A stretch of DNA of 64,000 nucleotides from HGM11368 sp051883455. Its GTDB lineage: Bacteria > Bacillota > Clostridia > Christensenellales > UBA3700. The translations under genes and the position numbers were made by a program. Below the pieces are notes generated by a model, which was given only the letters and a program-made list of their open reading frames with translations, did not search any database and was not told the origin of the DNA. Of this stretch, positions 1-11,045 are shown piece by piece (the first letter of the stretch is position 1; each line of letters starts with the position of its first letter). The stretch is from the NCBI GenBank assembly GCA_051883455.1, contig JBJETT010000010.1, positions 21,923-85,922 of the forward strand, in the 5' to 3' direction.

Positions 1-2
1 TG

Positions 3-3000
3 ATTGAGGACGTACACTACTATCTCAGCGACAGTATGGGTACTCAGGGAGAAGAGATAACCGTAAGCGACCTCAACGAATGGAGAACTACTCCTATATT
101 GATGAAGTACACCGTCAACGACGAGGGCCGTAGCGGTATCGTGTCGGGTAGCGGACATACAAATTATACGCCAAATGAAAACGGCACTTGGAGCTGTAGC
201 GTATTGCTCAAGGATACCAAAGAATATACGTTGTCTTACACCGACGCCACCAACAATACGGTATCTATGACCTACAACGTCAAGATAGACAATGTTACGC
301 CTCAATTCAACGTAATCGTATCTGCGGAGAACGTAATGCAAGACGACGGCGAGTCATATTACTACTTTGACCCACTCAAGATTACTTACAATTCGACTTT
401 GGGTGAAAGCGGATACGACCTTTACGTGTCTACGGCAAGCGACAGCAGTATCGTCGGCGCCGACAAGAGAGTATGGGTACACTACGACGATACTATAGCT
501 AGCTCGGGACAAATAATCGTCAACGACAACTTGGAGAGCCAAGAGATATGGTTTAAGCTTGTCAACAAGCAAGACTTGTATCCTGAGAAGGTCATTCAGC
601 TGACGAGCGGAACGTTGACTGAATTTACGATAAGGCTTGCTATAGCTAGAATTTATATCAATACGGAAAATATCTTCAACAAAGACGGCGTAGCGTTTAG
701 CGAGTTGGATTTGTCGCAAGCATTGAGCAAAACCTTTGATAACCAAACCGTCAACAAGATAGAGGGCGCGACCGTCAAGCTCTATCAAGAGGACGGCTCT
801 ACCAGATACGGCAAGAGCGGTATCGTTTACTGCGACGGTAGATCGGCAGCAACGGATAAAGTAATCCAAGAAGCTCTGGAAGTCTACGTGCAATACGAAA
901 ATAAGCACGCGGGACAAACGACTGCTTATCTATTCGTCAAAGGTAGCGAGAACTATGGCGGAAAAGACTATACCAAGCTCTATCCGGTATACTTCTTGAG
1001 AGAGGGAGAAGCAATTGAGTTTACGAGTGAAGGATACGTCGTACCTGAGAGCATACCTCTAAATCCTGACGAGAACGCCGTAAGCGAAACTACCATAGAC
1101 AAATACAATATGACGGTGGACGTTGCTTCTTACGTCAACGCCACGTATACCTTTGGTGACGTTATTCCTGCCACCTTTGACGTAGCGTTGCTTGACGGCA
1201 CTACGATGACCTTTGACGTAAAGGGTGGACTGGCGACTTATTGCAACGCCAACACTTATCCTGCAGTGGATGCGCAAGCTCAAATGACGCATGCCGATAT
1301 TGACTTTACGATACAAAAGGCATCGGTTGTAGTCAACAAGAAAAAGGTGAGCGCAATACCAACCATGGACGGAGAGAAGAACTTCTCGGCTAAGCTTGAT
1401 TACGACAATCAAGAACACGTATTCGCGGCAACCTATAAGGACGTCTACGGACAACAACAACCTGTCAACGTAGAGTTCTTCCAAAACGAAGCGAGAACAA
1501 CCCGCTACACAGATGAGGCAGGTGTGTCTATCAAGACCATTCGCAACGCGGGATACTACTACGTCAAGTTCTCTACCACCGATACCAACTACGATATAGT
1601 CAACTCGGAAGAATTCGAGTTGGAGATAGTCAAAGCCTTTATGGAATTGGTACTCGGCACGAGAGAAATGGACTACAAGGGTAGAGCGATATCCTATGAC
1701 TTTACCGTCAACGCAGACCCGTCTTTGTATAGTATGGATGACTTTAAGTTGACCTACTATCCATATCCTTCTACCGCGGTATACGACCCTGTCAACAAGA
1801 AGATAACGAGTGGTAAACCATTGTCCACCCCTATCGCCGCAGAGGACGTAATCAACGTAGGATACTATGCGGTAACTATCGAATTCAATGAAAACGACAA
1901 CTTCTATACTCAGACTTACAACGACAGCTTGCTGGTAATCGTCAGAGCCGAGACGGAAATCATTGCCAACGACGTAACGGTGGTCTACACGGGCGACGAC
2001 TTTACCTTCAATCACCAAGATGCAGATAGCCAGCTGGTTGGTAAAAATACGGGTGTGGTATTGGCAAATAAGACGGGTGTTGACGAAGAAGGCAGAGCCG
2101 TAGCAGTACTAGACGACGTGTTGGTTACTATCAATAGACGTAACGGCACTACGGGCGTATACGAGCCAATCACCCCTACTACGGGTGCGTTTAGCAAAGT
2201 GGGTAGCTATGATTATAAGTTAATCTACGCCGGCGACGACAACCACATGCCTTGCGAAAAAGAGGTCAAGCTCATCATCGAGAAGGCAACCTTTGAAGGC
2301 ATCGTATTCGAAGGCGTGACCCAACCTTATAGCGGTAAAAACGTTTCTGTTGTGGCAACCGTACCTGACAGGTATTCTGGCTATACATTAACCTACGTCA
2401 ACGGCGCTAAGAATCAATCGGAGCCGTTTGAATTCGTAGACGCCAATACCTACAAGGTAAAAGTCGTGGTAACTATGGACAACTACAACGACTGGGAAAA
2501 GACGGTTGAAGTCAAGATAGACAGAATCAATATCACTGGCGTGACTGCAATCAACGTAAGCGTAGATTACGACGGCAATCCGCATAGAGCGGGTATTACG
2601 GGTCTCAAATATAACGAGACAACCAAAAAGTATACCTACAACAACTTGGATGCAATCGTAACCGCAACCGACGTGGAAGCAATAGACGTAGGCATCAAGA
2701 AAGGTAAGTATGTGATTATCGTCAACAACTACAATCCGTTGACGATTGAGACGACTGTCAACATTACACCTTATGAAGTGCCAAGCACCGACGTGTCTTA
2801 CCAATCGCTGTCGACTGTCAAGTTTAACACTACAACCGATTTGAGCCGTCTGAAAGCAAGCTTTACCGACGTCAACGGCGAAGTGCAGAACAATAGACTC
2901 AGATTCTTCAAGGTTGAAAACGGAGAAGAAACGGAAGTTGGATTGAAGAAGGACGGTACGTTGCCTGCAGGTACTTATAGAGCTTACGTGGCGGCTGACT

Positions 3001-3188
3001 CCAACTACACTATCACCAACTACGTAGAGTTTACAATCGTGTCCGCGACAAGTCAAAAGGTCGATGATACGACCAACAGCAAGCAAATGATGATTATCAT
3101 CGGAGCCGCAGCAGGTGCGGTGGTACTCATCGGCGTAATCGCAGGTGTTGCGATTGCAATCAAGAAGAAAAAGAATTCGGCTATATAA
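3..3188 (+). CDS. Large surface protein with MBG-type repeats, 5' end cut by the window
   Basis: The frame is open from the left edge, so the first in-window ATG at 36 is not the true start and the N-terminus is missing. About 1,060 residues are visible. They are repetitive and beta-rich, with units of roughly 80-100 residues carrying 'YDG/YKG', 'NAGYY' and 'VGYYAV' motifs, as in the MBG/YDG repeats of bacterial adhesins. The C-terminus has one hydrophobic helix (about the last 35 residues) followed by a lysine-rich stop-transfer tail, so the chain is probably anchored in the membrane and exposed outside. No LPXTG is seen. It lies directly upstream of a second MBG protein and the two are probably co-transcribed. 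The exact ligand or role is unknown. Confidence 0.8.
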   Translation: MEDVHYYLSDSMGTQGEEITVSDLNEWRTTPILMKYTVNDEGRSGIVSGSGHTNYTPNENGTWSCSVLLKDTKEYTLSYTDATNNTVSMTYNVKIDNVTPQFNVIVSAENVMQDDGESYYYFDPLKITYNSTLGESGYDLYVSTASDSSIVGADKRVWVHYDDTIASSGQIIVNDNLESQEIWFKLVNKQDLYPEKVIQLTSGTLTEFTIRLAIARIYINTENIFNKDGVAFSELDLSQALSKTFDNQTVNKIEGATVKLYQEDGSTRYGKSGIVYCDGRSAATDKVIQEALEVYVQYENKHAGQTTAYLFVKGSENYGGKDYTKLYPVYFLREGEAIEFTSEGYVVPESIPLNPDENAVSETTIDKYNMTVDVASYVNATYTFGDVIPATFDVALLDGTTMTFDVKGGLATYCNANTYPAVDAQAQMTHADIDFTIQKASVVVNKKKVSAIPTMDGEKNFSAKLDYDNQEHVFAATYKDVYGQQQPVNVEFFQNEARTTRYTDEAGVSIKTIRNAGYYYVKFSTTDTNYDIVNSEEFELEIVKAFMELVLGTREMDYKGRAISYDFTVNADPSLYSMDDFKLTYYPYPSTAVYDPVNKKITSGKPLSTPIAAEDVINVGYYAVTIEFNENDNFYTQTYNDSLLVIVRAETEIIANDVTVVYTGDDFTFNHQDADSQLVGKNTGVVLANKTGVDEEGRAVAVLDDVLVTINRRNGTTGVYEPITPTTGAFSKVGSYDYKLIYAGDDNHMPCEKEVKLIIEKATFEGIVFEGVTQPYSGKNVSVVATVPDRYSGYTLTYVNGAKNQSEPFEFVDANTYKVKVVVTMDNYNDWEKTVEVKIDRINITGVTAINVSVDYDGNPHRAGITGLKYNETTKKYTYNNLDAIVTATDVEAIDVGIKKGKYVIIVNNYNPLTIETTVNITPYEVPSTDVSYQSLSTVKFNTTTDLSRLKASFTDVNGEVQNNRLRFFKVENGEETEVGLKKDGTLPAGTYRAYVAADSNYTITNYVEFTIVSATSQKVDDTTNSKQMMIIIGAAAGAVVLIGVIAGVAIAIKKKKNSAI

Positions 3189-3200
3189 ATGGGAGGAAGT

Positions 3201-6200
3201 ATGAATAATATAAATAAAAAATCTCTTATAGCTATAGTAATTGCCGTATTGGCAATAGTAACCTTGACGGGCGCAATGGCGTTGAGCTTTGTGTCGACGT
3301 CGGGCTACGCCCAAGACGGATATAACCTCGCCAACACCTCGAGTGAGGTGGGCGAGAATATACCGACGCTAACGCAAGGCGGAACAATATTTGATGCCGC
3401 AGGCTTGGTAAGCGCATTGTCAAGCGGTACGGGAGAATGGTGGCTCAACGGCAACATGACTCTCGACGCGTCGTCGCTATGGGGCGGAACGACGTCTACA
3501 ATAGGAGTGCTTGGCGAAAGTTTTATCTTACACGGACAAGGCAAGACCATCACCTTGACGGGCGCGACTGAGTTTTATAGAACAGACTACAGTAGCGACG
3601 GGAGAAATAGTTCTCAAACCTTTTCCTTAATAAGCAATAGTTTTACTGAAGGTAGAATTATCAAGACTGCAGGAGGTCTTGCTCAAATCAATAACGGTCT
3701 TATCGAAAACGTCAATTTCGTTTGGGCAAATAGCATCGATTACGGAGAGACCATTACCGAAGGAGGCAATCACGATACCTATTGGTCTGCTTCGTACGGT
3801 ATGATCTTCGGAATCAATGCAGGCACCATAGACAACTGTACATTGACGGTCAACAACTATACCAGAGTCAATTACAGAATGACTTTAGCGGAGAAAAACT
3901 GGGCTGGTGATTATAATGCATGTAAATATAACTGGGATTCATATCATCGTACGGCTTGTTTCGGAGGCTTTGCCGGTACACTTATGGGCGGTACTATCAA
4001 AAACTCTTCCCTCAACCTCAAGGCTAATATCGTCACGCAACAAAAAGGTAGAACATTTGGTAGTTATCGAGGCGGAAATAACAAACTTTGGACGGGTGGA
4101 TTCTGCGGAGTTATCAATCAAGGCGGTAATATATATAATGCTACTACCTACGGAACGGGAAGTATAGATGCATATTCTGATCCATCCTTGTCTACTAACG
4201 GCAATAACGCAGTAGCCGCTTCGGGAATCATAGCTGGATGTAACGCGGTGGCTGCCGATAGTAATGCACAAAATCAGAGCAACTGGACGTCGCTTGGCGG
4301 AGCTGGTATGATCAACGGCGTAATGAACTATTGGACGGGTACCGCACGTACAATGAACGGTGGAGCATTCGGCGCAGAATTGGGACCTAACGGCAACGCC
4401 AGTGACTTTACGGGTCAAGGCGTGATTTGTGGATTGGCGGGCAACTATACCGGCAACGGCGGCGTCACTCTCAAAAACGTCTACTATATCAATATGGACA
4501 TACCTAGTGCGATATGTGCCAAGAACTGGAATAGCTTTACTCAAAACAGCGTTACAAGCACTATCCCTACGGGTACCGCATCTATAAGGACGGGTATTAG
4601 CACTCAAGTAACCAACTATGACGACAAAGGCACGCTGAAGATATACTTCGACGGTACTACCGATACGGCAGTGCCTAAGATTTCGTATGATGCGCCTTAC
4701 TACTCACCTGACGCAATGTCTTTCGGCGGAGCTCAGGCTATCGTATGGAGCGTCAAATATAGCACGCCAACCGAATCGAACAGAACGCTGGATATCTACA
4801 AGAACGTAGGTAGTGTGGACAACGTAAGCAACTTTACTAGTTGGAACTCAGAGAACAAGATTCCTCGCGACTTGACGGGTGACGGTCAATCGTTCAGCTT
4901 TACCTTTGAGCCCGGCGTAGTAGCGACTTACGGCAATCCTCGCAATCCTAAAATCAACAACGTTATCACCGATATGCCTATCGACGAGACGTATTCTAAT
5001 ATCTTTATCGCTACGGGACACGAGTTTAACGGTAGCGGGCTATACGTTCCTTCGCTTAAATTGTATTCCGACTCTGCCAAAACCAAGCTTATAGGTCAAG
5101 TACAAGGCGACGAGAGTATATTTAAGGCTTATAAGCAAGGAGCGCCGGGACAACAATACAACCTATCGGAAGCGGTTGACGTGGCAACGTGGGAGATTTA
5201 TTGTCCTGCGCAAGATACCGTCAACAATATTATATTTACGGCTACCAACACCGAGAAAATGAACGTTGTCGTCTTCAAAGAGTCGAGCGATAACCTGGTA
5301 ATAAGACAAGTAACCACTCCTAAGGCGGTGACGGTATCTTATACCAAAGCACCTGCCGACTTCACGTACAATTCTTCCCCTGCGGCATTTACCGCTTCTG
5401 CTAGCGGACTGGTGAGCGGATACGACGCAACGCCAAATATCGAATACTATAAGCTGATAGAAGAAGAAGGCGTATTGACCGAAGTGGATATCGTCGACAA
5501 TCAAGCCAAAAATGCAGGTAAATATAGAGCTAAAATTACTACTTTGTCCTCTAACAACTACGTGGTGGCTAATCCTGAGGAACTGTCTATAGACTTTGAG
5601 ATTACTCCTAGAGAGATAACGGTAACACCGTTGCCTGAAGAATTGCAAGCGACCAATCCTATCTTCGTCTACGACGGATTGGAGAAACTGCCTACTTATA
5701 GCGTATTCGGCAACGGAGTCAGCGAAGGCGACGCCTTGATAAAGATACTCAACGTAGTCGACAACAACGTAATCAAGGTTACTTACGAGCCTTACGCTAC
5801 CGAGACGACCAACGCTACCGACGACAACTTTATCAACGCGGGTACGTATAAGATGATATTGGAGAAGGAAAGCGGAAATATGTCGAACAACTATAGCTTC
5901 GAAAAGACAACCTTTATCATCGAGATTGGTAGAGCTGACGTCACCATAACGGTATCGGCGGAAGAAGCTTTGCAAGACGGCGCTGTAGTCAAGGAATACA
6001 ATTCCACCTTCCAAAAGGTAAAGTGGACGATAACTAAACCTGAAAACGGTGAAGAACCCGTTTTGACGGAAAGCTACCTCAACAAAGAGAGTGGTGTGGC
6101 AATAGCCAACGGCGCTAACAGAGGCGGTGAATATACCGTTACCGCTAGCATTGATAGAGAGGCTGGCTTCAATACCAACTACAACGTTGCTATTTGCTCC

Positions 6201-9200
6201 GTCGAAATGAAAATCAATGCCAAGGATATGACTATCGTTTGGTTCCCGGGTCTAACCGAGGAGGAAATAGAGGCTAAGAAAATAGTACCTTATATCTCGG
6301 ATATCTACGATTACGGCAACGTAAACAGAGTAGGCTTGTTCCAAAACGACGCGATAAAACCTGCTTATGCTATCAAGGGCTATAAGTATATGTGGAAGGC
6401 AAATCCGGAAGACGAGTACGTAGAGGTGGAGAACGCATTCAATGCAGGATATTACGTAGTATCTCCTATCATGACCACTGCGCCTAACTACAATATGCTG
6501 AACGGTGAGTTTGCTTTCCAAATCACACCTATTGCGACGACGATAGAGGTAACGCCTACGAGCAAACTCTACGGCGACTTTGACCCAACCTTCGATTGGG
6601 CAGTAGCGGGCGGATACACTCCGTTGTTCGAAGACGACGAAGTTATACCTAGCTTCCTTGCTTCCGAGCAATATAGTGCTCCTGGTGCTTATGCCGTAAC
6701 TTTGGCAAGCGTGGGAGGTGCACAAGGCGGAAACTACGTGATTACGCTCGTTGAAAATACCGCTCTTACTATCAACAAGAGAGGCGTGTCGATTGAGTTT
6801 GGCGTAGAGGGTGCGGTAGACAACGTGGCAATATACGACGGCAACGTCAAGACCTTTACCACTCCTGTCCTCACCTATCAAAACGAAGACTTCGTAGACG
6901 CAGAGGGCAAGATGGCTTTGCAGTACGAGTACTTCAAGATTGATAGAACCGTAATCACTGCTAGCGATATCCGCAATGCGGGCAAGTATAGCGTTACTGT
7001 TCAGTTGACCGAAGAAGCAGACAAGTACTTTACTATTACTTATGGTGCTACCGTCAACTTTATGATTGACAAGATGACCGTAACTATCGATACCGTGGGC
7101 AAAGAAGTAACCTACGGCGATGAAATAGGCAGCTTTAGTTGGAGCTATGCCGACGGTAGCGCAACGTTCGTAGCGGAAGACGGTATCGTGGTATCTACCT
7201 ATTGCAATTACGTACTCTACGACAAGTGCGGAAGTTTCGATATTTTGGCAACTATCGCCGACAACGTGAACGACGGCGTTCAACTTGCCGAAAACTACAA
7301 CCTCGAGTTCGGCTCGGTTGGACAACTCGTAGTCAACAAGAGAGGCGTCAACGTAACGGCTATTACCTTGCCTGTCGACAAGACTTACGACGGCACGGCT
7401 AAGGTAGTGCAAGCAGTGTACGACAACACCGTCAACGGCGACGTGCTTGAGTTTATCTACACCTTCAACGGACAGTCTCAAGCAATTGACAAGGGTAGCT
7501 ATTCCGTCAACGTAGACCTCATACACGACAACTACTATATCGACCAAACCACTTCCGAATTGCTCGTCATCACGGCAAGAAAGGTGACTTTGGCAGTAGA
7601 CGACGTCAACGTGACGTACGGCGACGACGTTCCAACTATTACTTGGCAATATGCCGACGGAAGTTTGCAATTCGTAGAGGGTGACGGCGTGGCAGTCAAC
7701 GTATTGACCGACTATACCAAGTATAGCGGCGTTGGCAACTATGCAATATTCGTAGAAACCACTGCAAGTGACAACTACGACGTGACGGTGCCTGAAAACG
7801 CAAAAGTCGTTGTAGGTGCGCTTGCTATCACCGCAACGCTAACTATGCCTACCGAATTGGTATACGACGGATTGGAAAAGACCGTAGAAGCTAATCTCAA
7901 CGGAGTGCTGGGCAGTGACGTAGTTGACGTAGATATCTTCTACAACGGTACTACGAGCGCGATAGACGCGGGCAACTACGTAGTGACCGTAGTTAGCACC
8001 AACGCCAACTACACGATTTCCGTAGAGGGTACCGACAACTTTACCGTAGCGCCTAAGACTATCAAGTTCTTGACCAACAACGGCGAAAAGGGGTACGGCT
8101 CCGACGTCATCGTCTTTGCAGAGGGCGTAGCGCCTTACGAATTTGTCGAGGGTACTATCGAGGATAGAGACGTTGATGACGTAACGATATCCGTTGCTTG
8201 TGCGCTTCCTATAGAGCAACAAGTCATTGGCGAAAAGACTGCCGATATGATTTACGTTGTTCTTGGTGGTAGCAAGGCAAGCAACTATATCGCAATTACC
8301 GAGACTAAGGGTAGCATCACTATCGTAAGCAATAGCCTCAGCAACGCCGTGCTCGAAGAAGAGTCGAGCGTATACGACGCAACCGACAAGAAGACTATCA
8401 TCAACGTGCTCAACGTCAACAAGGACGATATCACCGTTACTTACAAAGACGCAACCGACGGTACGGTAGCTTCGATTATCAAGGCGGGCACCTACAAAGT
8501 AGTAGTAGAAGTCAAAGCCGAGGCACAAAGCAAATATACGGGCGAAATGACCGTAGAGTTGCCATACGTAGTTGAGAAGAGAACTATCAATATCGTTGCG
8601 GTCAACACCGAGTTGACTTACGGCGACGTTAAGCCTGCAACTTTCTGGGCATACGCCGACGGAAGCCTCAAGATGATAGATAGTGATGCATTGGCTATCA
8701 CCGTCACCGAGACTTATAGCCAGACTTCCCATGCGGGCACGCCTATCAACGTGACCTACGACGTGGAACATGTCAACGACAACTATAACAACTATATCTT
8801 CAACTTGCCACAAAACGTGCAAATCACCGTGGCTAAGAAGACTTTGACCTTCAACGTAGATTTGCCTACCGACGCAGTCTACGACAAGACGGCTAAAGAA
8901 GCAGGTGCGGCTATCAGCGGAGTAGTCAACGGCGACGACGTCACCGTAGACGTGTCGTATACCGACAACGTCAACGCGGGTACTTGTGGAGTAACCTTGC
9001 AAGTAGGCGGAACGAAAAAAGATAATTATATCTGGGACGAATACGAAGGCTCCTTCGTCATCGCACCTAAGCAAATCACCGTCAGCGACGTGACTTTGCC
9101 TGCCGATTTGGTATACAGCGCAACGGCTAAGGTTGCAAGCGTAGTTATTAACGGCGTTTTGGAAGGCGACGATGCGAAGGCTACGGCTCTCTACAACGGC

Positions 9201-10370
9201 GAGGAAGAGGCAATCAACGCAGGTAGCTACGTAGTTACCGTGGTTGCCAACAACTCCAACTACGAGATAGTGGGCAACTATAGCAAGAATATGACTATCG
9301 CTCCAAGAGAGTTGACTCTCCAAGAGTTTACTTACGAGAGCAGTTACGTATACGACGGCACTGCAAAGACGGTGGGTGCAACACTCAACAATATTCCTGC
9401 GGAAGAGACACAAGCCGACTTGTTCTCTTTGAGATTTACAAAAGAGGGCGAAGACACTGCCCAGGTTGCAATCAATGCGGGCGTATACAGCGTGACTATC
9501 CTTCTCAATAGCGACAACTACACTTTGGCAGAATATGAGGCGGGAGAACTCACCATTGCAAAGAAGACCCTAACCATAGTAAGCGTAGCGGGAACGAATA
9601 CCGTATACGACGGCAACGTCAAAGTCCTCGCAGTAGTATTCGACGGAGTTGTTGACGGCGAGGTCGTAGAATACGTCTTGGTAGACGAAGAGGATAATAT
9701 TCTTACCCCTATCAATGCAGGTACCTACACCGGTTACGTAGCTTTGGACGCTAACGGCGCGGTAGCAGCCAACTACGAGTTGACAAGAGGAGACCTAGTT
9801 ACTTTGACTATTGACAAAGTTGCAGGTGAACTAAACGTCAACGATATTACGATAATCGCCAACTATAACAAGTTGACTATCAACGGCGTTAGTGCAAGCA
9901 ACGTTCGCTATAGCCTTGACGGAAACTACTGGCAAGAGAGCAACGTATTTAATGCTAAGCCAAATTCGCCTTACACGGTATACGTAAAGCTCGTGGCAGA
10001 CGACAACCACAACGAAAGTGATCCTGTAAGCAAGAACGTAAAGACGGGTGGTGACCCAACCGTCATCAATGCAAAACTCGACGCAATCGGCGAGTTTGGA
10101 TTTGACGATATAGCAGCGTTGAAAGAAATCGAAGAACTGCTCAAAGGCATTGCAAAGGTTGATGAGAACGTAATCGATAATAGCAAACTTGGCAACGTAA
10201 GAAACGCTTACGATACGCTTATTAGCGACGCCAAGAGCGTTGTAAACGAAGCGCAAAACGTTGCCGGCAAAGCAGCAGGCAGAGAAGTAGGTGCTGCTGC
10301 GGCGGCAAGCATGGCGTTGTCTTTGGGTGCAATAGCACTAGCAATCGTCAAGAAGAAAATGTTGGCGTAA
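3201..10370 (+). CDS. Giant secreted MBG-repeat surface protein (about 2,390 aa)
   Basis: An ATG at 3189 abuts the previous stop, but GGAGG at 3192-3196 sits correctly for the in-frame ATG at 3201, which is taken as the start. Residues 1-40 form a signal peptide ending near 'SGYA'. Residues about 60-500 are Gly/Asn-rich with 'GGLAQINNGLIENV' and 'GTIDNCT' motifs, resembling GLUG or beta-helix repeats. From about 720 to 2230 there is a long alternating array of 'YDG..(A)K' and 'TYGD' units ending in 'NAGxYxV', typical of MBG domains. The C-terminus has an Ala-rich membrane helix with a KKK tail. The architecture suggests a long stalk lifting the N-terminal domain away from the cell. A small lipoprotein gene follows 12 nt downstream with its own ribosome binding site. 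Confidence 0.82.
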   Translation: MNNINKKSLIAIVIAVLAIVTLTGAMALSFVSTSGYAQDGYNLANTSSEVGENIPTLTQGGTIFDAAGLVSALSSGTGEWWLNGNMTLDASSLWGGTTSTIGVLGESFILHGQGKTITLTGATEFYRTDYSSDGRNSSQTFSLISNSFTEGRIIKTAGGLAQINNGLIENVNFVWANSIDYGETITEGGNHDTYWSASYGMIFGINAGTIDNCTLTVNNYTRVNYRMTLAEKNWAGDYNACKYNWDSYHRTACFGGFAGTLMGGTIKNSSLNLKANIVTQQKGRTFGSYRGGNNKLWTGGFCGVINQGGNIYNATTYGTGSIDAYSDPSLSTNGNNAVAASGIIAGCNAVAADSNAQNQSNWTSLGGAGMINGVMNYWTGTARTMNGGAFGAELGPNGNASDFTGQGVICGLAGNYTGNGGVTLKNVYYINMDIPSAICAKNWNSFTQNSVTSTIPTGTASIRTGISTQVTNYDDKGTLKIYFDGTTDTAVPKISYDAPYYSPDAMSFGGAQAIVWSVKYSTPTESNRTLDIYKNVGSVDNVSNFTSWNSENKIPRDLTGDGQSFSFTFEPGVVATYGNPRNPKINNVITDMPIDETYSNIFIATGHEFNGSGLYVPSLKLYSDSAKTKLIGQVQGDESIFKAYKQGAPGQQYNLSEAVDVATWEIYCPAQDTVNNIIFTATNTEKMNVVVFKESSDNLVIRQVTTPKAVTVSYTKAPADFTYNSSPAAFTASASGLVSGYDATPNIEYYKLIEEEGVLTEVDIVDNQAKNAGKYRAKITTLSSNNYVVANPEELSIDFEITPREITVTPLPEELQATNPIFVYDGLEKLPTYSVFGNGVSEGDALIKILNVVDNNVIKVTYEPYATETTNATDDNFINAGTYKMILEKESGNMSNNYSFEKTTFIIEIGRADVTITVSAEEALQDGAVVKEYNSTFQKVKWTITKPENGEEPVLTESYLNKESGVAIANGANRGGEYTVTASIDREAGFNTNYNVAICSVEMKINAKDMTIVWFPGLTEEEIEAKKIVPYISDIYDYGNVNRVGLFQNDAIKPAYAIKGYKYMWKANPEDEYVEVENAFNAGYYVVSPIMTTAPNYNMLNGEFAFQITPIATTIEVTPTSKLYGDFDPTFDWAVAGGYTPLFEDDEVIPSFLASEQYSAPGAYAVTLASVGGAQGGNYVITLVENTALTINKRGVSIEFGVEGAVDNVAIYDGNVKTFTTPVLTYQNEDFVDAEGKMALQYEYFKIDRTVITASDIRNAGKYSVTVQLTEEADKYFTITYGATVNFMIDKMTVTIDTVGKEVTYGDEIGSFSWSYADGSATFVAEDGIVVSTYCNYVLYDKCGSFDILATIADNVNDGVQLAENYNLEFGSVGQLVVNKRGVNVTAITLPVDKTYDGTAKVVQAVYDNTVNGDVLEFIYTFNGQSQAIDKGSYSVNVDLIHDNYYIDQTTSELLVITARKVTLAVDDVNVTYGDDVPTITWQYADGSLQFVEGDGVAVNVLTDYTKYSGVGNYAIFVETTASDNYDVTVPENAKVVVGALAITATLTMPTELVYDGLEKTVEANLNGVLGSDVVDVDIFYNGTTSAIDAGNYVVTVVSTNANYTISVEGTDNFTVAPKTIKFLTNNGEKGYGSDVIVFAEGVAPYEFVEGTIEDRDVDDVTISVACALPIEQQVIGEKTADMIYVVLGGSKASNYIAITETKGSITIVSNSLSNAVLEEESSVYDATDKKTIINVLNVNKDDITVTYKDATDGTVASIIKAGTYKVVVEVKAEAQSKYTGEMTVELPYVVEKRTINIVAVNTELTYGDVKPATFWAYADGSLKMIDSDALAITVTETYSQTSHAGTPINVTYDVEHVNDNYNNYIFNLPQNVQITVAKKTLTFNVDLPTDAVYDKTAKEAGAAISGVVNGDDVTVDVSYTDNVNAGTCGVTLQVGGTKKDNYIWDEYEGSFVIAPKQITVSDVTLPADLVYSATAKVASVVINGVLEGDDAKATALYNGEEEAINAGSYVVTVVANNSNYEIVGNYSKNMTIAPRELTLQEFTYESSYVYDGTAKTVGATLNNIPAEETQADLFSLRFTKEGEDTAQVAINAGVYSVTILLNSDNYTLAEYEAGELTIAKKTLTIVSVAGTNTVYDGNVKVLAVVFDGVVDGEVVEYVLVDEEDNILTPINAGTYTGYVALDANGAVAANYELTRGDLVTLTIDKVAGELNVNDITIIANYNKLTINGVSASNVRYSLDGNYWQESNVFNAKPNSPYTVYVKLVADDNHNESDPVSKNVKTGGDPTVINAKLDAIGEFGFDDIAALKEIEELLKGIAKVDENVIDNSKLGNVRNAYDTLISDAKSVVNEAQNVAGKAAGREVGAAAAASMALSLGAIALAIVKKKMLA

Positions 10371-10382
10371 GGAGGAAATAAT

Positions 10383-10880
10383 ATGAAAAAGAAATTGTTG
10401 ATAGCAATATTGGTATTGACCGTGGTTTTGGTGGGGGCTTTGGCAGGATGTAAGACCAAGCTCACGACCAAAGATTTCTACGACATAGCCTCCTACACTA
10501 CCTCGTCGTCGCAGACGAGGAGTGTGTCCGTCACCGTTAAGCAAGGCGAAACGCTAGTATATAGCAACGTCGACGGCGAAGTGCAAGACCCTTACAAGAT
10601 TGGCTTCGGCAACGCAATCTCGCAAAACGTGGGAAGTGGACTAAAGTTTGAGAAGGCTTACTTTAGCAAAGAAGTAGTTGTCAACGGAAAAGCAACCTCT
10701 AAGTACACTGCCGACATTGTCGATACGAGCGCTTTCTTGGGCGTGAACGACGCGCAAAACGCAACCATAGAAGTCATAGTCAATACGGAAGCTAAGACCT
10801 TGGCTTCCACCACCATCAAATACGACGTGCTTAAGACTTCCGGCACCTATGCAGTTGAGATTGTGGTAAAGGTGGGCTAA
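10383..10880 (+). CDS. Small lipoprotein of unknown function
   Basis: A 165-residue protein with a strong Shine-Dalgarno (AGGAGG) upstream of ATG 10383. The N-terminus is a lipoprotein signal: KKK, a hydrophobic core, and the lipobox LAGC with Cys near residue 22. The rest is a Thr/Val-rich beta-type domain with no family that I recognise. It follows the two MBG proteins closely and is bounded by a terminator, so it probably belongs to the same operon and may be an accessory of the surface structure. That role is inferred only from position. Confidence 0.75.
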   Translation: MKKKLLIAILVLTVVLVGALAGCKTKLTTKDFYDIASYTTSSSQTRSVSVTVKQGETLVYSNVDGEVQDPYKIGFGNAISQNVGSGLKFEKAYFSKEVVVNGKATSKYTADIVDTSAFLGVNDAQNATIEVIVNTEAKTLASTTIKYDVLKTSGTYAVEIVVKVG

Positions 10881-10896
10881 AATTAACTAACCAAAA

Positions 10897-10938
10897 GGTG
10901 ACCTCTTAAGCGTAAATGCTCGAGGGGTCGCTTTTTTT
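10897..10938 (+). terminator. Rho-independent terminator after the MBG operon
   Basis: A GGTGACCTCT arm pairs with AGGGGTCGC across a short loop, allowing G-U pairs, and is followed by seven T. It closes the surface-protein operon. Confidence 0.75.
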
Positions 10939-11010
10939 GTCGACGTCGGTCAACTATCTTGCAAATAAAAGTACGCTCGCACTCCAAGATTGCTAAAATC
11001 GACTTAGCGT

Positions 11011-11039
11011 TTTACTTTGGCACGCCAATGTGTTATAAT
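11011..11039 (+). promoter_or_regulatory. Promoter with leaderless geometry
   Basis: TTTACT at 11011-11016, a 17-bp spacer, and TATAAT at 11034-11039. The next six bases lead straight into ATG 11046, so the expected transcription start coincides with the start codon. No ribosome binding site is visible. Confidence 0.7.
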
Positions 11040-11045
11040 ACCATT

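Noticed and set aside
1059..9413. Several long minus-strand open frames (up to 524 codons) inside the MBG-repeat genes
   Set aside because: They are mirror frames produced by the biased codon use and repeats of the plus-strand genes. They have no ribosome binding sites and their translations are Val/Tyr/Arg-rich without any recognisable domain.
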